Below are positions 10,023-19,163 of a stretch of DNA of 64,000 nt, piece by piece. The stretch comes from Ruegeria arenilitoris (GTDB lineage: Bacteria > Pseudomonadota > Alphaproteobacteria > Rhodobacterales > Rhodobacteraceae): NCBI RefSeq assembly GCF_013035425.1, contig NZ_WQHX01000007.1, forward strand, positions 124,001-188,000. The letters are read 5' to 3'. Each line of letters opens with the position of its first letter. The first letter of the stretch is position 1. A model generated the notes under the pieces. The model was not told where the DNA came from. It did not search any database and saw nothing but the letters and a program-made list of their open reading frames with translations. A program made the translations under genes and the position numbers.

Positions 10023-10100
10023 ATCGTCACGAGACTGTCATGTTGTCTGGGCAAAATTATTACCTGCAGTAGGTTAACAGACCATAGTCCGGAGTTTCCA

Positions 10101-10979
10101 ATGCCCTCGCGCCGTCATGTCGCCCGTGACATTTCCTATTCCTATTCCGCCGAGACAAAAAGCGGTCGGATGATCATTAAACTGATGGAAAACACGACGG
10201 GTCGACTGCGTTTGATAAAACGCGCCGACGGGTACGAGCAGGAGGTGGCAAACGGGCGGAACTTTTGGTCTGTAATGGTCGAACGATATGGTTTGTCATT
10301 GGATGTGGTTGGGGGATCCTTGGCCAACATTCCGAAGGAAGGACCGCTGGTTCTCATCGCGAACCACCCCTACGGTATTCTTGACGGGTTGATGATGGGG
10401 CACATCCTGTCACAAACGCGTTGCGATTTTAGGATTTTGGCTCACAGAGTTTTTCGAAAAGCCGGCGACCTAAACAGCATCATTCTTCCAATTTCGTTTG
10501 ACGAGACGAAAGACGCGATCAAGCTGAACCTCCAGACCCGAAAGGCATCACTCGATTATCTTGACCAAGGTGGTGCGATCGGAGTTTTTCCGGGTGGAAC
10601 AGTCAGTACCGGGGTCAAACCATTCTCTCATCCGATGGACCCGGGTTGGCGCGGATTCACCGCTCGAATGGTTGCAAAATCAAACGCGACAGTCGTTCCG
10701 GTTTTTTTTGAAGGCCATACATCGCGCCTTTTCCAGATCGCCAGTCATATGCATTCGACGTTGCGTATGGGTCTATTGATCAAAGAGTTCAAAAAAAGGG
10801 TCGATACTCCCGTTGAAGTAGTCATAGGAGAACCGATCGGGCGCGATGTTCTGGACCCGTTGGGAAAGGATACGCGCAAGATGATGGATTTCCTGCGCAA
10901 AGCCACGTATGAGCTGTCCCCGAAGCCGCTTAAGTCTTATGACTACGGCTATGAATTCGAGGAACGGCATCGCGCCTGA
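10101..10979 (+). CDS. Lysophospholipid acyltransferase family protein (PlsC-like)
   Basis: A predicted membrane-associated acyltransferase that moves an acyl chain onto a lysolipid. The 292-residue protein has the acyltransferase block NHPYGILDG (about residues 90-98), in which His and Asp are seven positions apart rather than the usual HX4D spacing, and the glycerophosphate-binding segment [11 protein letters not shown] (about 159-169). There is no clear signal peptide. It is 8 bases upstream of murI, so the two are probably cotranscribed. The acceptor lipid is not identified. The ATG at 10101 is preceded by a CCGGAG ribosome-binding site. Confidence 0.8.
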   Translation: MPSRRHVARDISYSYSAETKSGRMIIKLMENTTGRLRLIKRADGYEQEVANGRNFWSVMVERYGLSLDVVGGSLANIPKEGPLVLIANHPYGILDGLMMGHILSQTRCDFRILAHRVFRKAGDLNSIILPISFDETKDAIKLNLQTRKASLDYLDQGGAIGVFPGGTVSTGVKPFSHPMDPGWRGFTARMVAKSNATVVPVFFEGHTSRLFQIASHMHSTLRMGLLIKEFKKRVDTPVEVVIGEPIGRDVLDPLGKDTRKMMDFLRKATYELSPKPLKSYDYGYEFEERHRA

Positions 10980-10987
10980 AGGGGCAA

Positions 10988-11797
10988 ATGGCAGTAGGAA
11001 TATTTGATTCTGGATTGGGCGGGCTTACCGTCCTGGACGTCGCGCAGAAACGCCTGCCTGACGTTGATTTCCTTTATTTTGCCGACAGCGCGCACGCGCC
11101 GTATGGCGTTCGCGATGCCGACAACATCTATGACCTTACCCATAACGCGGTGCACGACCTATGGGCGCGCGGCTGCGATTTGGTGATTCTCGCGTGTAAC
11201 ACTGCCAGCGCCGCCGCACTGCGCCGGATGCAAGAAGCTGGAGTTCCGGATGGCAAGCGTGTGCTCGGTGTATTCGTGCCTTTGATCGAGGCGCTGACAG
11301 AGCGGCAGTGGGGTGATAATTCTCCTCCCAGAGAAGTCGAAGTCCAACACGTGGCACTTTTTGCAACACCGGCAACAGTTTCCAGTCGCGCTTTTCAGCG
11401 GGAACTGGCGTTTCGCGCGATAGGCGTGGATGTAGAAGCGCAGGCATGTGGCGGTGTAGTGGATGCTATTGAAGACGGGGATATGATTCTTGCCGAGGCG
11501 TTGGTTCGGTCACATGTTGATGCGCTAAAGCGCAAAATGCCCACACCGCAGGCGGCTATTTTAGGATGTACCCATTATCCGTTGCTGTCTGAGACATTTC
11601 AGCAAGCGCTTGGATCAGAAGTTAAAGTCTACAGCCAAGGTGATTTGGTTGCAGAAAGTCTTGCTGACTATCTAATCCGTCATCCCAACATGCTGGGCAA
11701 AGGCGAGGGCGGTTTCCTGACTACTGGAAAACCTAGCGTCGTCAGTGACCGCGCAACTCAATTTCTCCGACGAAAAATCAACTTTGAGGCGGCCTGA
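10988..11797 (+). CDS. murI: Glutamate racemase
   Basis: Interconverts L- and D-glutamate in the cytoplasm to supply D-Glu for peptidoglycan. The 269 residues match the family length. The start [15 protein letters not shown] carries the catalytic Asp-Ser pair. [11 protein letters not shown] follows, and the two catalytic cysteines are in [10 protein letters not shown] (about residue 74) and [10 protein letters not shown] (about residue 196). It follows the acyltransferase gene closely. A 12-bp perfect palindrome (TGACCTAGGTCA) begins at its stop codon. Confidence 0.96.
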   Translation: MAVGIFDSGLGGLTVLDVAQKRLPDVDFLYFADSAHAPYGVRDADNIYDLTHNAVHDLWARGCDLVILACNTASAAALRRMQEAGVPDGKRVLGVFVPLIEALTERQWGDNSPPREVEVQHVALFATPATVSSRAFQRELAFRAIGVDVEAQACGGVVDAIEDGDMILAEALVRSHVDALKRKMPTPQAAILGCTHYPLLSETFQQALGSEVKVYSQGDLVAESLADYLIRHPNMLGKGEGGFLTTGKPSVVSDRATQFLRRKINFEAA

Positions 11798-11806
11798 CCT
11801 AGGTCA
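11795..11806. promoter_or_regulatory. Perfect 12-bp palindrome resembling an FNR/NnrR-type box
   Basis: TGACCTAGGTCA overlaps the murI stop codon and lies about 85 bases before argC. With flanks it reads cTGAC-N4-GTCAA, one mismatch from the TTGAC-N4-GTCAA sites of Dnr/NnrR-type regulators. The site is short, so chance is a real possibility. Confidence 0.25.
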
Positions 11807-11890
11807 AGGAAGGCTCTGCGCGAACAATTAAATTATCGGCCGTCTCGTTGGTCGACAAAACACCTGACGTTTAAGTGAAAGAGGTCTGAC

Positions 11891-12919
11891 ATGACCCACA
11901 AAATCGCAATTCTTGGTTCATCCGGCTATACCGGAGCGGAACTTGTACGGCTGATAGCCGAACACCCGAACATGCAAATCGTTGCCTTGTCGGCCGAACG
12001 CAAAGCCGGACAATCCATGGCACAAGTCTTTCCGCACCTCCGCCATTTGGATTTACCGGACTTGTGCAAAATCTCCGAGATCGATTTTTCGCAAGTTGAT
12101 CTGTGTTTTTGCGCTCTGCCGCATAAAACGAGTCAGGCAGTCATTAGGAACTTACCCAAGACGCTAAAGATTATTGATCTGTCTGCGGACTTTCGGCTTC
12201 AAGACCCGCAGGAATACGAGAAGTGGTACGGTAATCCGCATTCCGCTCTTGAGCATCAGAAAGAGGCCATTTACGGCCTTACTGAGTTTTATCGTGACGA
12301 AATTCGCGCTGCGCGACTTGTTGCAGGTACAGGATGTAACGCTGCGACTGGCCAGTATGTTCTGCGGCCTTTGATCTCTGCCGGAGTTATCGATCTGGAT
12401 GACATCATTTTGGACCTGAAGTGTGCTGTGTCTGGAGCGGGTCGGGCGCTAAAGGAAAACCTTCTGCATGCGGAGCTTAGTGAAGGTTCCAACGCTTATG
12501 CGGTCGGTGGTTCGCATCGGCACCTTGGTGAGTTTGATCAGGAGTTGTCAAAGCTGGCGGGCCGTACGGTTCACGTTCAATTCACCCCGCATCTGATCCC
12601 CGCAAACCGCGGAATTCTTGCAACTTCTTACGTCAAAGGTGACCCACAGTCTGTTTACGAAACCCTGGCAGCCACCTATCAGCATGAAACCTTCATAAGG
12701 ATGTTGCCTTATGGAGAAACGCCGTCAACGCATCATGTTCGCGGGTCCAACTTTTGCCATATCGGTGTTGTGGGCGACCGGATTGAGCGCCGTGTAATCG
12801 TAGTTGCAGCGTTGGACAACCTTACGAAAGGCAGCAGTGGCCAAGCCTTGCAGAATGCAAACCTGATGTTAGGTGAAGATGAGACTACGGGCCTGATGAT
12901 GGCTCCTTTGTTCCCATGA
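11891..12919 (+). CDS. argC: N-acetyl-gamma-glutamyl-phosphate reductase
   Basis: Reduces N-acetylglutamyl phosphate to the semialdehyde with NADPH, the third step of arginine synthesis. The 342-residue protein starts with the nucleotide-binding loop [15 protein letters not shown]. The catalytic Cys is in [12 protein letters not shown] (about residue 149), and conserved [14 protein letters not shown] and [12 protein letters not shown] segments follow. There is a GAGGT ribosome-binding site just upstream of the ATG. ccmE begins 7 bases after the stop, so argC probably shares a transcript with the first cytochrome maturation gene. Confidence 0.96.
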   Translation: MTHKIAILGSSGYTGAELVRLIAEHPNMQIVALSAERKAGQSMAQVFPHLRHLDLPDLCKISEIDFSQVDLCFCALPHKTSQAVIRNLPKTLKIIDLSADFRLQDPQEYEKWYGNPHSALEHQKEAIYGLTEFYRDEIRAARLVAGTGCNAATGQYVLRPLISAGVIDLDDIILDLKCAVSGAGRALKENLLHAELSEGSNAYAVGGSHRHLGEFDQELSKLAGRTVHVQFTPHLIPANRGILATSYVKGDPQSVYETLAATYQHETFIRMLPYGETPSTHHVRGSNFCHIGVVGDRIERRVIVVAALDNLTKGSSGQALQNANLMLGEDETTGLMMAPLFP

Positions 12920-12926
12920 GGCACCA

Positions 12927-13373
12927 ATGAAAACGCTAAAGAAACGCCGTCGTGTTCAGATCATTCTGGTAGCCATAGTGGCGCTTGCCTTGTCGACCGT
13001 GCTCATTGGATATGCGATGCGCGACGGAATTAATTACTTCCGCTCACCCAGTGAGGTGATTGCTGAACCGCCTCAACCTTCGGTCGTATTTCGCATCGGT
13101 GGTCTGGTAGAGGAAGGCTCGATTGAACGCGGACAGGGTGAAACTGTGCGCTTTGTCGTGACGGATGGTGGTGAAAGTGTTCCCGTCGCCTTTAAAGGAG
13201 TGCTGCCGGACCTGTTTGCTGAAAATCAAGGCATGGTCGGTACAGGAAGTTACGTAAACGGCGTCTTTGAAGCCACTGAAATTCTTGCGAAACACGACGA
13301 GACTTATATGCCAAAAGAAGTTGTGGACGCGCTAAAGGAGCAGGGCGTCTATAAGGAAAGTGGCGGCAGCTAA
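12927..13373 (+). CDS. ccmE: Cytochrome c maturation protein CcmE (heme chaperone)
   Basis: A periplasmic, membrane-anchored chaperone that binds heme covalently and passes it to CcmF/H for attachment to apocytochrome c. The 148-residue protein has a short basic N-terminus (MKTLKKRRRVQ), one membrane anchor (about residues 10-32) and an OB-fold. The heme-binding His lies in LAKHDETYMP (about residue 122). It is separated from ccmF by the two-gene lysis cassette that follows, unlike the usual unbroken ccm order. Confidence 0.95.
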   Translation: MKTLKKRRRVQIILVAIVALALSTVLIGYAMRDGINYFRSPSEVIAEPPQPSVVFRIGGLVEEGSIERGQGETVRFVVTDGGESVPVAFKGVLPDLFAENQGMVGTGSYVNGVFEATEILAKHDETYMPKEVVDALKEQGVYKESGGS

Positions 13374-13498
13374 GGAAAAACTCAAAGAAAAGATTTCTGA
13401 TTAGGCGTTGCGAGGGGAAGCCGCGCAGCGACCTTTGCGTTGTTAATGATTAAATAGATTTTAGGGACAGTTTGTGCAGCAAATGCAGCGGAGAAACG

Positions 13499-14110
13499 AT
13501 GCAGACTGTACATCAAATAGCCAAAGAAATTGTCGAGCGTGAAGGTGGTTTCGTGGAAGACCCGGATGATCCTGGCGGGGCTACAAAATTTGGTGTGACC
13601 ATTCATACCTTACGCCGCCTAGGAATGGACGTAACCGGAGACGGTAAGATCGACCGCTCGGATGTCAAAGCTTTGAGCAAATGGCAGGTGGTTGAAATTT
13701 TTGTAACCCACTACTTCGAAAAACCAAAAATAGGGCTGGTTCCTAAAGGACTACAACCTTCCTTATTTGATATGTATGTCAACGCCGGAGGTGAGGCGGT
13801 TAAAACTTTGCAGGCGTTGCTCAATCAAATGGGCTTCTATGTCGATGTGGACGGGATCATTGGCCCACAAACGAGTAAAGCCGCCCATACAGCCGCAGAC
13901 CCCGATCCTCAGATGTTACGAGATGCCTACGGGGTGGCGCGGCGTAACTACTATTTTAGGTTGGCAGATCGTCGGTCTACACTCAGAAAGTTCGCACGCA
14001 CGCGTTCCGGCGCCAAAGGTGGTTGGATAAAACGGGCCGAGGAATTTCTATCGCCCAAATACCACCTCAGTGACGAAGAATTTCAAAACAGGGTTTCTAA
14101 ATGGGATTGA
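13499..14110 (+). CDS. GH108 endolysin (GTA-type peptidoglycan hydrolase)
   Basis: A predicted peptidoglycan hydrolase of about 203 residues. The N-terminal glycoside hydrolase 108 domain carries the catalytic Glu in VEREGGFVEDPDDPGG (Glu15) followed by the conserved TKFGVT. The C-terminal PG_binding_3-like domain contains YVDVDGIIGPQTSKAA and ends near RAEEFLSP. No signal peptide is seen, which fits an endolysin that needs a holin. The holin gene overlaps its end by 10 bases. An ATG at 13499 with an upstream GCGGAG site was preferred over a TTG 27 bases earlier. The pair resembles the lysis genes that release GTA particles in Rhodobacter capsulatus, which are likewise unlinked to the structural cluster. 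No other phage gene is nearby. Confidence 0.85.
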   Translation: MQTVHQIAKEIVEREGGFVEDPDDPGGATKFGVTIHTLRRLGMDVTGDGKIDRSDVKALSKWQVVEIFVTHYFEKPKIGLVPKGLQPSLFDMYVNAGGEAVKTLQALLNQMGFYVDVDGIIGPQTSKAAHTAADPDPQMLRDAYGVARRNYYFRLADRRSTLRKFARTRSGAKGGWIKRAEEFLSPKYHLSDEEFQNRVSKWD

Positions 14111-14670
14111 TTTCTGGACTTTTGAGCTTGTTGTTTGGCGGTGAGCGGAATGTTGTGCGCGAAACAGCTGAAGTTTTTCTTGAAAATGCGGAATCTGCAG
14201 CAGCGCGGTCGGCCGCACTGCGCGAGCAGGCTTTAATGCAATTCGGTGCAGAATTCCAGTTGCAGCCCAAAAGTGGCTTCGATCGTTTTATGGATGGAAT
14301 AAATCGTTTGCCGCGACCCGCGCTTGCATTGGGGACGTTGGGATTATTCGCCATTGCGATGATCGATCCGCTTTGGTTTGCAGAACGAATGCACGGAATT
14401 GCATTAGTCCCCGAGCCCCTGTGGTGGTTATTGGGTGTGATCGTTTCATTTTACTTCGGTGCGCGCCACCAAACCAAAGCTCAGGAGTTCCAACGTGAAG
14501 TTGGGGTGACATTGGCGCAAGCCCCGAAAGTTATGGAAAATTTGGAGGCCTTAGAGCGCTTGCAAAATCGCAGTTCTAGAGATGCCCGTAAGGAGCCAAG
14601 CAAACAACGCGCCAGAGAGGACCGCAACCCAGCATTGGATGATTGGCGACGACTTCGAACCGTTGAATAG
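14101..14670 (+). CDS. Holin family protein (GTA holin type)
   Basis: A small inner-membrane protein of 189 residues expected to form the lesions through which the neighbouring endolysin reaches the wall. It has a hydrophobic N-terminus (MGLISGLLSLLFGG), an amphipathic Ala-rich stretch, and two clear membrane segments at about residues 75-98 (LALGTLGLFAIAMIDPLWF) and 106-124 (LWWLLGVIVSFYFGA). A charged C-terminal tail follows (about 130-189, rich in Arg, Glu and Lys). This topology matches the three-segment GTA holin family. It starts inside the endolysin gene, so the two are translationally coupled, and it ends 74 bases before ccmF. Confidence 0.8.
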   Translation: MGLISGLLSLLFGGERNVVRETAEVFLENAESAAARSAALREQALMQFGAEFQLQPKSGFDRFMDGINRLPRPALALGTLGLFAIAMIDPLWFAERMHGIALVPEPLWWLLGVIVSFYFGARHQTKAQEFQREVGVTLAQAPKVMENLEALERLQNRSSRDARKEPSKQRAREDRNPALDDWRRLRTVE

Positions 14671-14744
14671 GCCGCGACACTATGTGCGCGCCGCATCGAT
14701 AAATGTTAATGGCGCGCCACTGATGCGAGCGGTATATATGTTTC

Positions 14745-16709
14745 ATGATTACAGAGCTCGGCCATTTTGCACTGATCCTGGCTTTCCTTGTTGCCATCGT
14801 ACAAAGCGTAGTGCCACTGATCGGGGCCGCCAAAAGGTGGAGCGGATGGATGACCTTCGCAGAACCTGCCGCAATCGCGCAGTTTCTGCTTACAGGGTTT
14901 TCATTTGGCGCGCTTACATGGGCGTTTGCGTCATCTGATTTTTCACTACGAATTGTTGTTGAAAACAGCCATTCCCTAAAGCCGATGATTTACAAGATCA
15001 GCGGCACTTGGGGAAACCACGAAGGGTCAATGTTGCTGTGGGTATTGATTGTCACGATTTTCGGTGCGATGGCTGCAGCCTTTGGCGCAGGCCTGCCACC
15101 GACGCTAAAAGCGCGCGTTTTGGCGGTTCAAGGCGCGATTGGAGTGGCGTTTTTCGCGTTTATTCTGTTCACGTCCAACCCCTTTGACCGCATGGTGGTT
15201 CCACCTTTTGACGGGCGCGATCTAAATCCACTGTTGCAGGATCCCGGTCTCGCGTTTCATCCCCCATTTTTGTACTTGGGCTATGTCGGGTTAAGCATGG
15301 CGTTCAGCTTTGCCGTTGCTGCCCTTATCGAGGGGCGCGTGGACGCGGCTTGGGGCCGCTGGGTGCGACCCTGGACGTTGGCGGCGTGGGTGTTTTTAAC
15401 CATTGGAATCGCTTTGGGATCTTGGTGGGCCTATTACGAATTGGGTTGGGGCGGCTTCTGGTTTTGGGATCCGGTTGAAAATGCGTCGTTTATGCCATGG
15501 CTGCTGGCTGCCGCCTTGCTTCACTCTGCAATTGTCGTAGAGAAGCGCGAGGCTTTGAAAAGTTGGACAATCCTTTTGGCGATCATCGCTTTTGGCTTCT
15601 CGTTGATCGGTACATTTATTGTTCGCTCGGGTTTGCTGACATCGGTACACGCTTTCGCAAATGACCCGGAACGCGGTGTATTCATATTGATCATCTTGGT
15701 TATCTTTATTGGCGGGGCGTTGACTCTTTTTGCCGCGAGAGCACAAGCAATGGAGGCAAAAGGCGTGTTTGGCGTTGTCAGTCGAGAAAGTGCGCTGGTG
15801 CTAAACAACGTTCTCCTCGCAGTCAGTTGCTTTGTGGTATTCTTCGGAACCATGTGGCCGATGGTGGCTGAAATGGCTTTTGACCGAAAACTCTCGGTTG
15901 GTCCGCCGTTTTTTAATGCAGCATTCACACCCTTTATGATTGCGTTGGGTATTTCGCTGCCGATCGGGGCAATGCTGCCTTGGAAACGGGGTAGGATAGG
16001 GCGTGCTGCATGGTCTTTGCGTTATGCTTTTCTATTGGCCGTTGCGCTTGCCATTCTCGTCTGGACGCTGCAATCCGGACGCAGCGCTCTTGGCCCGGTG
16101 GGTTTGTTTCTTGGCATTTGGATCGTGTTTGGCGCCCTCGTAGATTTGTGGAGCCGAACTGGGCGATCTGGCAGCTTGACGCGCCTGTTTCGTCTGCCTG
16201 GTGCCGATTGGGGCAAAGCTGTTGCCCACAGTGGCTTGGGCGTCACTATGTTTGCTATCGCCGGACTGACTGCCTGGGAAGTCGAAGATATTCGAGTCGC
16301 CCAACCCGGGCAGCCGTTCCAAGTTGGCCAGTTCACCTTGACTCTCAAGGATGTTCGGCGCGTGCAGGGCCCCAATTACTTCTCAACCACCGCAGATATT
16401 AACGTAACGGAAAGCGGCGGGCGTGTTACGACGCTACACCCCGAAAAACGGGACTATCCGGTTGCGCGTATGCCCACCACCGAGGCAGCAATCGACTATC
16501 GCTTTTTACGCGATCTTTACGTGGTTCTCGGAGATCAACAAGCTGACGGTGGTTGGGTAATAAGAACTTATATCAAACCGCTGGCCAACTGGATCTGGGG
16601 TGGATGTATTCTCATGGCTCTTGGCGGGGCACTTAGCCTATCTGATCGACGTTTCCGAGTTGCTGCAGGCGCACGGAAATCACCGAAGACCGGAGTTCCC
16701 GCAGAGTGA
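14745..16709 (+). CDS. ccmF: Heme lyase CcmF
   Basis: A membrane core subunit of the cytochrome c heme lyase that joins heme from CcmE to apocytochrome CXXCH motifs. The 654-residue polytopic protein has the periplasmic tryptophan-rich WWD motif (WGGFWFWDPVENASFMPW at about residues 236-253) and a preceding segment with HEGSMLLWV. About a dozen membrane helices and a C-terminal periplasmic domain follow. The first ATG (MITELGHFALILAFLVAI) gives the family start. Its end overlaps the ccmH start by four bases (GTGA). Confidence 0.96.
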   Translation: MITELGHFALILAFLVAIVQSVVPLIGAAKRWSGWMTFAEPAAIAQFLLTGFSFGALTWAFASSDFSLRIVVENSHSLKPMIYKISGTWGNHEGSMLLWVLIVTIFGAMAAAFGAGLPPTLKARVLAVQGAIGVAFFAFILFTSNPFDRMVVPPFDGRDLNPLLQDPGLAFHPPFLYLGYVGLSMAFSFAVAALIEGRVDAAWGRWVRPWTLAAWVFLTIGIALGSWWAYYELGWGGFWFWDPVENASFMPWLLAAALLHSAIVVEKREALKSWTILLAIIAFGFSLIGTFIVRSGLLTSVHAFANDPERGVFILIILVIFIGGALTLFAARAQAMEAKGVFGVVSRESALVLNNVLLAVSCFVVFFGTMWPMVAEMAFDRKLSVGPPFFNAAFTPFMIALGISLPIGAMLPWKRGRIGRAAWSLRYAFLLAVALAILVWTLQSGRSALGPVGLFLGIWIVFGALVDLWSRTGRSGSLTRLFRLPGADWGKAVAHSGLGVTMFAIAGLTAWEVEDIRVAQPGQPFQVGQFTLTLKDVRRVQGPNYFSTTADINVTESGGRVTTLHPEKRDYPVARMPTTEAAIDYRFLRDLYVVLGDQQADGGWVIRTYIKPLANWIWGGCILMALGGALSLSDRRFRVAAGARKSPKTGVPAE

Positions 16710-17167
16710 TACGCTTACTTTTTGTCTTTCTGACGCTGACAAGCCCAGCATATGCGGTTCAACCTGACGAAGTATTGCAGGACCCGGTGCTGGAAGAGAG
16801 GGCGCGCGATATTAGTACCGGGCTGCGGTGCTTGGTTTGCCGAAATGAGAGCATTGACGAGAGTAATGCAGAACTTGCCCGAGACCTGCGCATATTGCTA
16901 CGGGAGAGGTTGGTGGCGGGAGATACCGATCAAGAAGCTGTCGATTTTATTGTCGATCGGTATGGCGAGTATGTACTTTTAAAGCCCACTGCGTCGGGCG
17001 CGAACCTGCTGCTTTGGCTGGCCGGGCCAGTCATGTTGCTGATTGCTGGAGCAGTAGGTTTAAATTTTATCCGGAACCGTTCCAAAACGCAAAGCACTGT
17101 TCCAAGCGGTAGCGACACTCTGACCCAAGAAGAACAAGCACGGCTACGCCAAATACTTGAAGACTGA
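16706..17167 (+). CDS. ccmH: Cytochrome c-type biogenesis protein CcmH (thiol reductase)
   Basis: A periplasmic, membrane-anchored thiol-disulfide protein that keeps apocytochrome cysteines reduced for heme attachment. The 153-residue protein has a signal peptide (IRLLFVFLTLTSPAYA) and the redox motif LRCLVCRNESIDES (about residues 40-53). One membrane helix lies at about 105-125 (LLLWLAGPVMLLIAGAVG), with a short charged tail. It uses a GTG start overlapping the ccmF stop. It is the short form without a fused CcmI. No ccmI, ccmG or ccmABC follows. Confidence 0.95.
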   Translation: MIRLLFVFLTLTSPAYAVQPDEVLQDPVLEERARDISTGLRCLVCRNESIDESNAELARDLRILLRERLVAGDTDQEAVDFIVDRYGEYVLLKPTASGANLLLWLAGPVMLLIAGAVGLNFIRNRSKTQSTVPSGSDTLTQEEQARLRQILED

Positions 17168-17239
17168 CGCGTAGTTACGCTTTCACTTTCACTGATTATG
17201 CGTAAGGGTTTCGTGGAATTCTGCGCGGGTGAGGTTTAA

Positions 17240-18016
17240 ATGGAATACGAACAGGTCCATCTCGACATAACAAATGACTTGGCGGTTCTGACCCTTGACC
17301 GGGCAGACAAAATGAACGCGCTGACTAAACGGATGAGGGCAGAGATAACCCACGCGATGGACCATGCGGCCAAGAACGCTCGGGCCGTTGTTATCACCGG
17401 GGCAGGAAACGCGTTCTGCTCAGGTCAAGATCTTGGCGATGCGTCAAGTACTGGCAAAATTGATTTGGGACGAGCTTTGCGCGATGAGTATGAGCCTATG
17501 CTTAAGTCCATATATGACTGTCCGGTTCCGACTATAGCGGCTGTTAACGGTCCTGCCGCTGGCGCCGGCGCTAATCTGGCACTGTGTGCGGATGTGGTGA
17601 TTGCAACCGAAAGCGCTTATTTTATGCAAGCGTTCGCGAAGATCGGATTGATACCGGATGCGGGCGGAACTTGGTTCATGCCGCGTCAAATGGGATTTGC
17701 AAAAGCAATGGGCGCCGCGTTGTTTGCTGACAAAATCAGTGCCCGTCAAGCTGATGACTGGGGGCTGATCTGGGAAGCGGTTGCCGATGCTGATTTTGTC
17801 ACCCATTGGCAAAGGCGGGCTGCTTATTTAGCAAACGGACCCACCGCTGGTTTTTCGGCGATTAAGCAGGCCATTCGCAAAAGCTTTGATCATACACTTC
17901 CAGAGCAACTGGAAACCGAGGCCCAGTTACAGGAAAATTGCGGACGCACGCGCGACTTTGCCGAAGGCGTCGTGGCGTTTCTTGAGAAAAGGCCCCCCAA
18001 ATTTGAGGGCCGTTAA
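17240..18016 (+). CDS. Enoyl-CoA hydratase/isomerase family protein (PaaG-like)
   Basis: A crotonase-fold enzyme acting on enoyl-CoA or epoxy-CoA thioesters. The 258-residue protein has the oxyanion-hole segments ITGAGNAFCSGQDLGD (about residues 53-68) and AAVNGPAAGAGANLALCAD (about 100-118). The conserved PDAGGTWFMPRQMG follows (about 144-157), in which an Asp replaces the usual hydratase Glu. That Asp is typical of the PaaG-type isomerase of the phenylacetate pathway. No other paa genes are near, so assignment to that pathway is tentative. It is transcribed after ccmH with a 72-bp gap. Confidence 0.88.
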   Translation: MEYEQVHLDITNDLAVLTLDRADKMNALTKRMRAEITHAMDHAAKNARAVVITGAGNAFCSGQDLGDASSTGKIDLGRALRDEYEPMLKSIYDCPVPTIAAVNGPAAGAGANLALCADVVIATESAYFMQAFAKIGLIPDAGGTWFMPRQMGFAKAMGAALFADKISARQADDWGLIWEAVADADFVTHWQRRAAYLANGPTAGFSAIKQAIRKSFDHTLPEQLETEAQLQENCGRTRDFAEGVVAFLEKRPPKFEGR

Positions 18017-18025
18017 AACCGTCGT

Positions 18026-19042
18026 TTAGGCCCGGCGACGCCGTCTTGTTCGACGTTCTGGCTGCGCGCCGGTTTCCTCAGTCCCATCAGTTTCGGAAGA
18101 AAACGGGCCAAGCGCCGCTGTGATTTGATCCAAGGTCGGGCGAACACCACGCGGAACCGTATCCAACGCCTCGCGCATTTTACGCAAATGTGCAGGCATC
18201 GTTCCGCAACATCCACCAATTATCGTGGCGCCAGCGTCTCGTGCCATAGCAGCGTACTGTCCCATCAGTTCTGGTGTTCCGTCGTAATGAATATGCCCAT
18301 CGACATACTTTGGTATTCCGGCGTTGCCCTTGGAAATAAGCGGGCGTTCTGTTCCTTGCGCGACAAAACCTAGAACAGTACGTAAAATATCCGACGAACC
18401 AGTTCCACAGTTCGCACCAAATGCGATCGGTGGGTTAGCCAATGTCTCGACGATCTTTGCCAGATCCGCAGAAGTAACTCCCATCATAGTGCGACCCGCA
18501 GTGTCAAAACTCATGGTTCCGCACCATGGCATATCGGCTAGGGCAAAAGCCTCGGCGGCGGCCCGGAACTCTTCCGGCGCGCTGATGGTTTCCACCCAAA
18601 GTACGTCGACGCCACCATTTTTCAGGGCGTCCGCTTGTTCGTGGAACATTTCGACCGCATCAGAATGCGACAGACTACCGACAGGTTCCATAATTTCACC
18701 TGTGGGCCCCACTGATCCCGCCACGATGACCCGGCGGTCTGCTTGGTCAGCAATTTCACGACCAAGCTCGGCACCAATCCGGTTCAGTTCAGCCACTCGG
18801 TTCTGAGCGTCGTGCAGTTTAAGGCGCGCAGCCGTTCCTCCGAACGTATTTGTAAGAAACAAATCGCTGCCAGCATCGACAGAGCCCTTATAAAGTGCCC
18901 GGATCTTTTCGGGCGCTTCCACATTCCACAACTCGGGCGCATCGCCCGATTGCAAACCCATGTTGAAAAGATTTGTTCCCGTAGCACCATCAGCCAAAAT
19001 TGTATCGCTGGTTTCCAATAGTTTACTAAGCGCGTTTGTCAT
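18026..19042 (-). CDS. bmt: Betaine-/homocysteine S-methyltransferase
   Basis: Transfers a methyl group from a donor such as betaine to homocysteine, using a thiol-ligated zinc, and so makes methionine. The 338-residue protein has the N-terminal DGATGTNLFNMGL and the zinc ligands GANCGTGSSD (Cys at about residue 211) and GGCCGTMPAHL (two Cys at about 278-279). A basic Arg-rich tail (RRTRRRRRA) lies at the end. The donor is inferred from the Rhodobacteraceae family naming and not shown here. A 7-bp hairpin lies about 45 bases upstream of the start. Confidence 0.85.
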   Translation of the reverse strand: MTNALSKLLETSDTILADGATGTNLFNMGLQSGDAPELWNVEAPEKIRALYKGSVDAGSDLFLTNTFGGTAARLKLHDAQNRVAELNRIGAELGREIADQADRRVIVAGSVGPTGEIMEPVGSLSHSDAVEMFHEQADALKNGGVDVLWVETISAPEEFRAAAEAFALADMPWCGTMSFDTAGRTMMGVTSADLAKIVETLANPPIAFGANCGTGSSDILRTVLGFVAQGTERPLISKGNAGIPKYVDGHIHYDGTPELMGQYAAMARDAGATIIGGCCGTMPAHLRKMREALDTVPRGVRPTLDQITAALGPFSSETDGTEETGAQPERRTRRRRRA

Positions 19043-19084
19043 TGGCGTAATCCAAATACGGCCATAAGGGCCAAATCATAAAGA

Positions 19085-19113
19085 GACGCCCCATGTCCCA
19101 CGACCAGGGCGTC
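19085..19113 (-). terminator. Hairpin between the zeta-subunit gene and bmt
   Basis: gacgccc/gggcgtc forms a perfect 7-bp stem around a 15-base loop. On the minus strand it is followed by TCTTTAT. It may end the zeta-subunit transcript or lie in the bmt leader. It did not match the SAM-II or SAH riboswitch patterns. Confidence 0.35.
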
Positions 19114-19163
19114 AAATCAAACTCATTAAACTCATGAAGATCATGAGCGCGGTGAAAATTAAC

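Noticed and set aside
13443..13453. TTAA-TGA-TTAA as a CtrA site ahead of the endolysin gene
   Set aside because: The spacing is 3 bases instead of the 7 needed for a CtrA full site, and the region is AT-rich by chance.
19043..19163. Possible SAM- or SAH-type riboswitch in front of bmt
   Set aside because: A hairpin is present, but the conserved SAM-II and SAH core sequences could not be found and no pseudoknot could be drawn.
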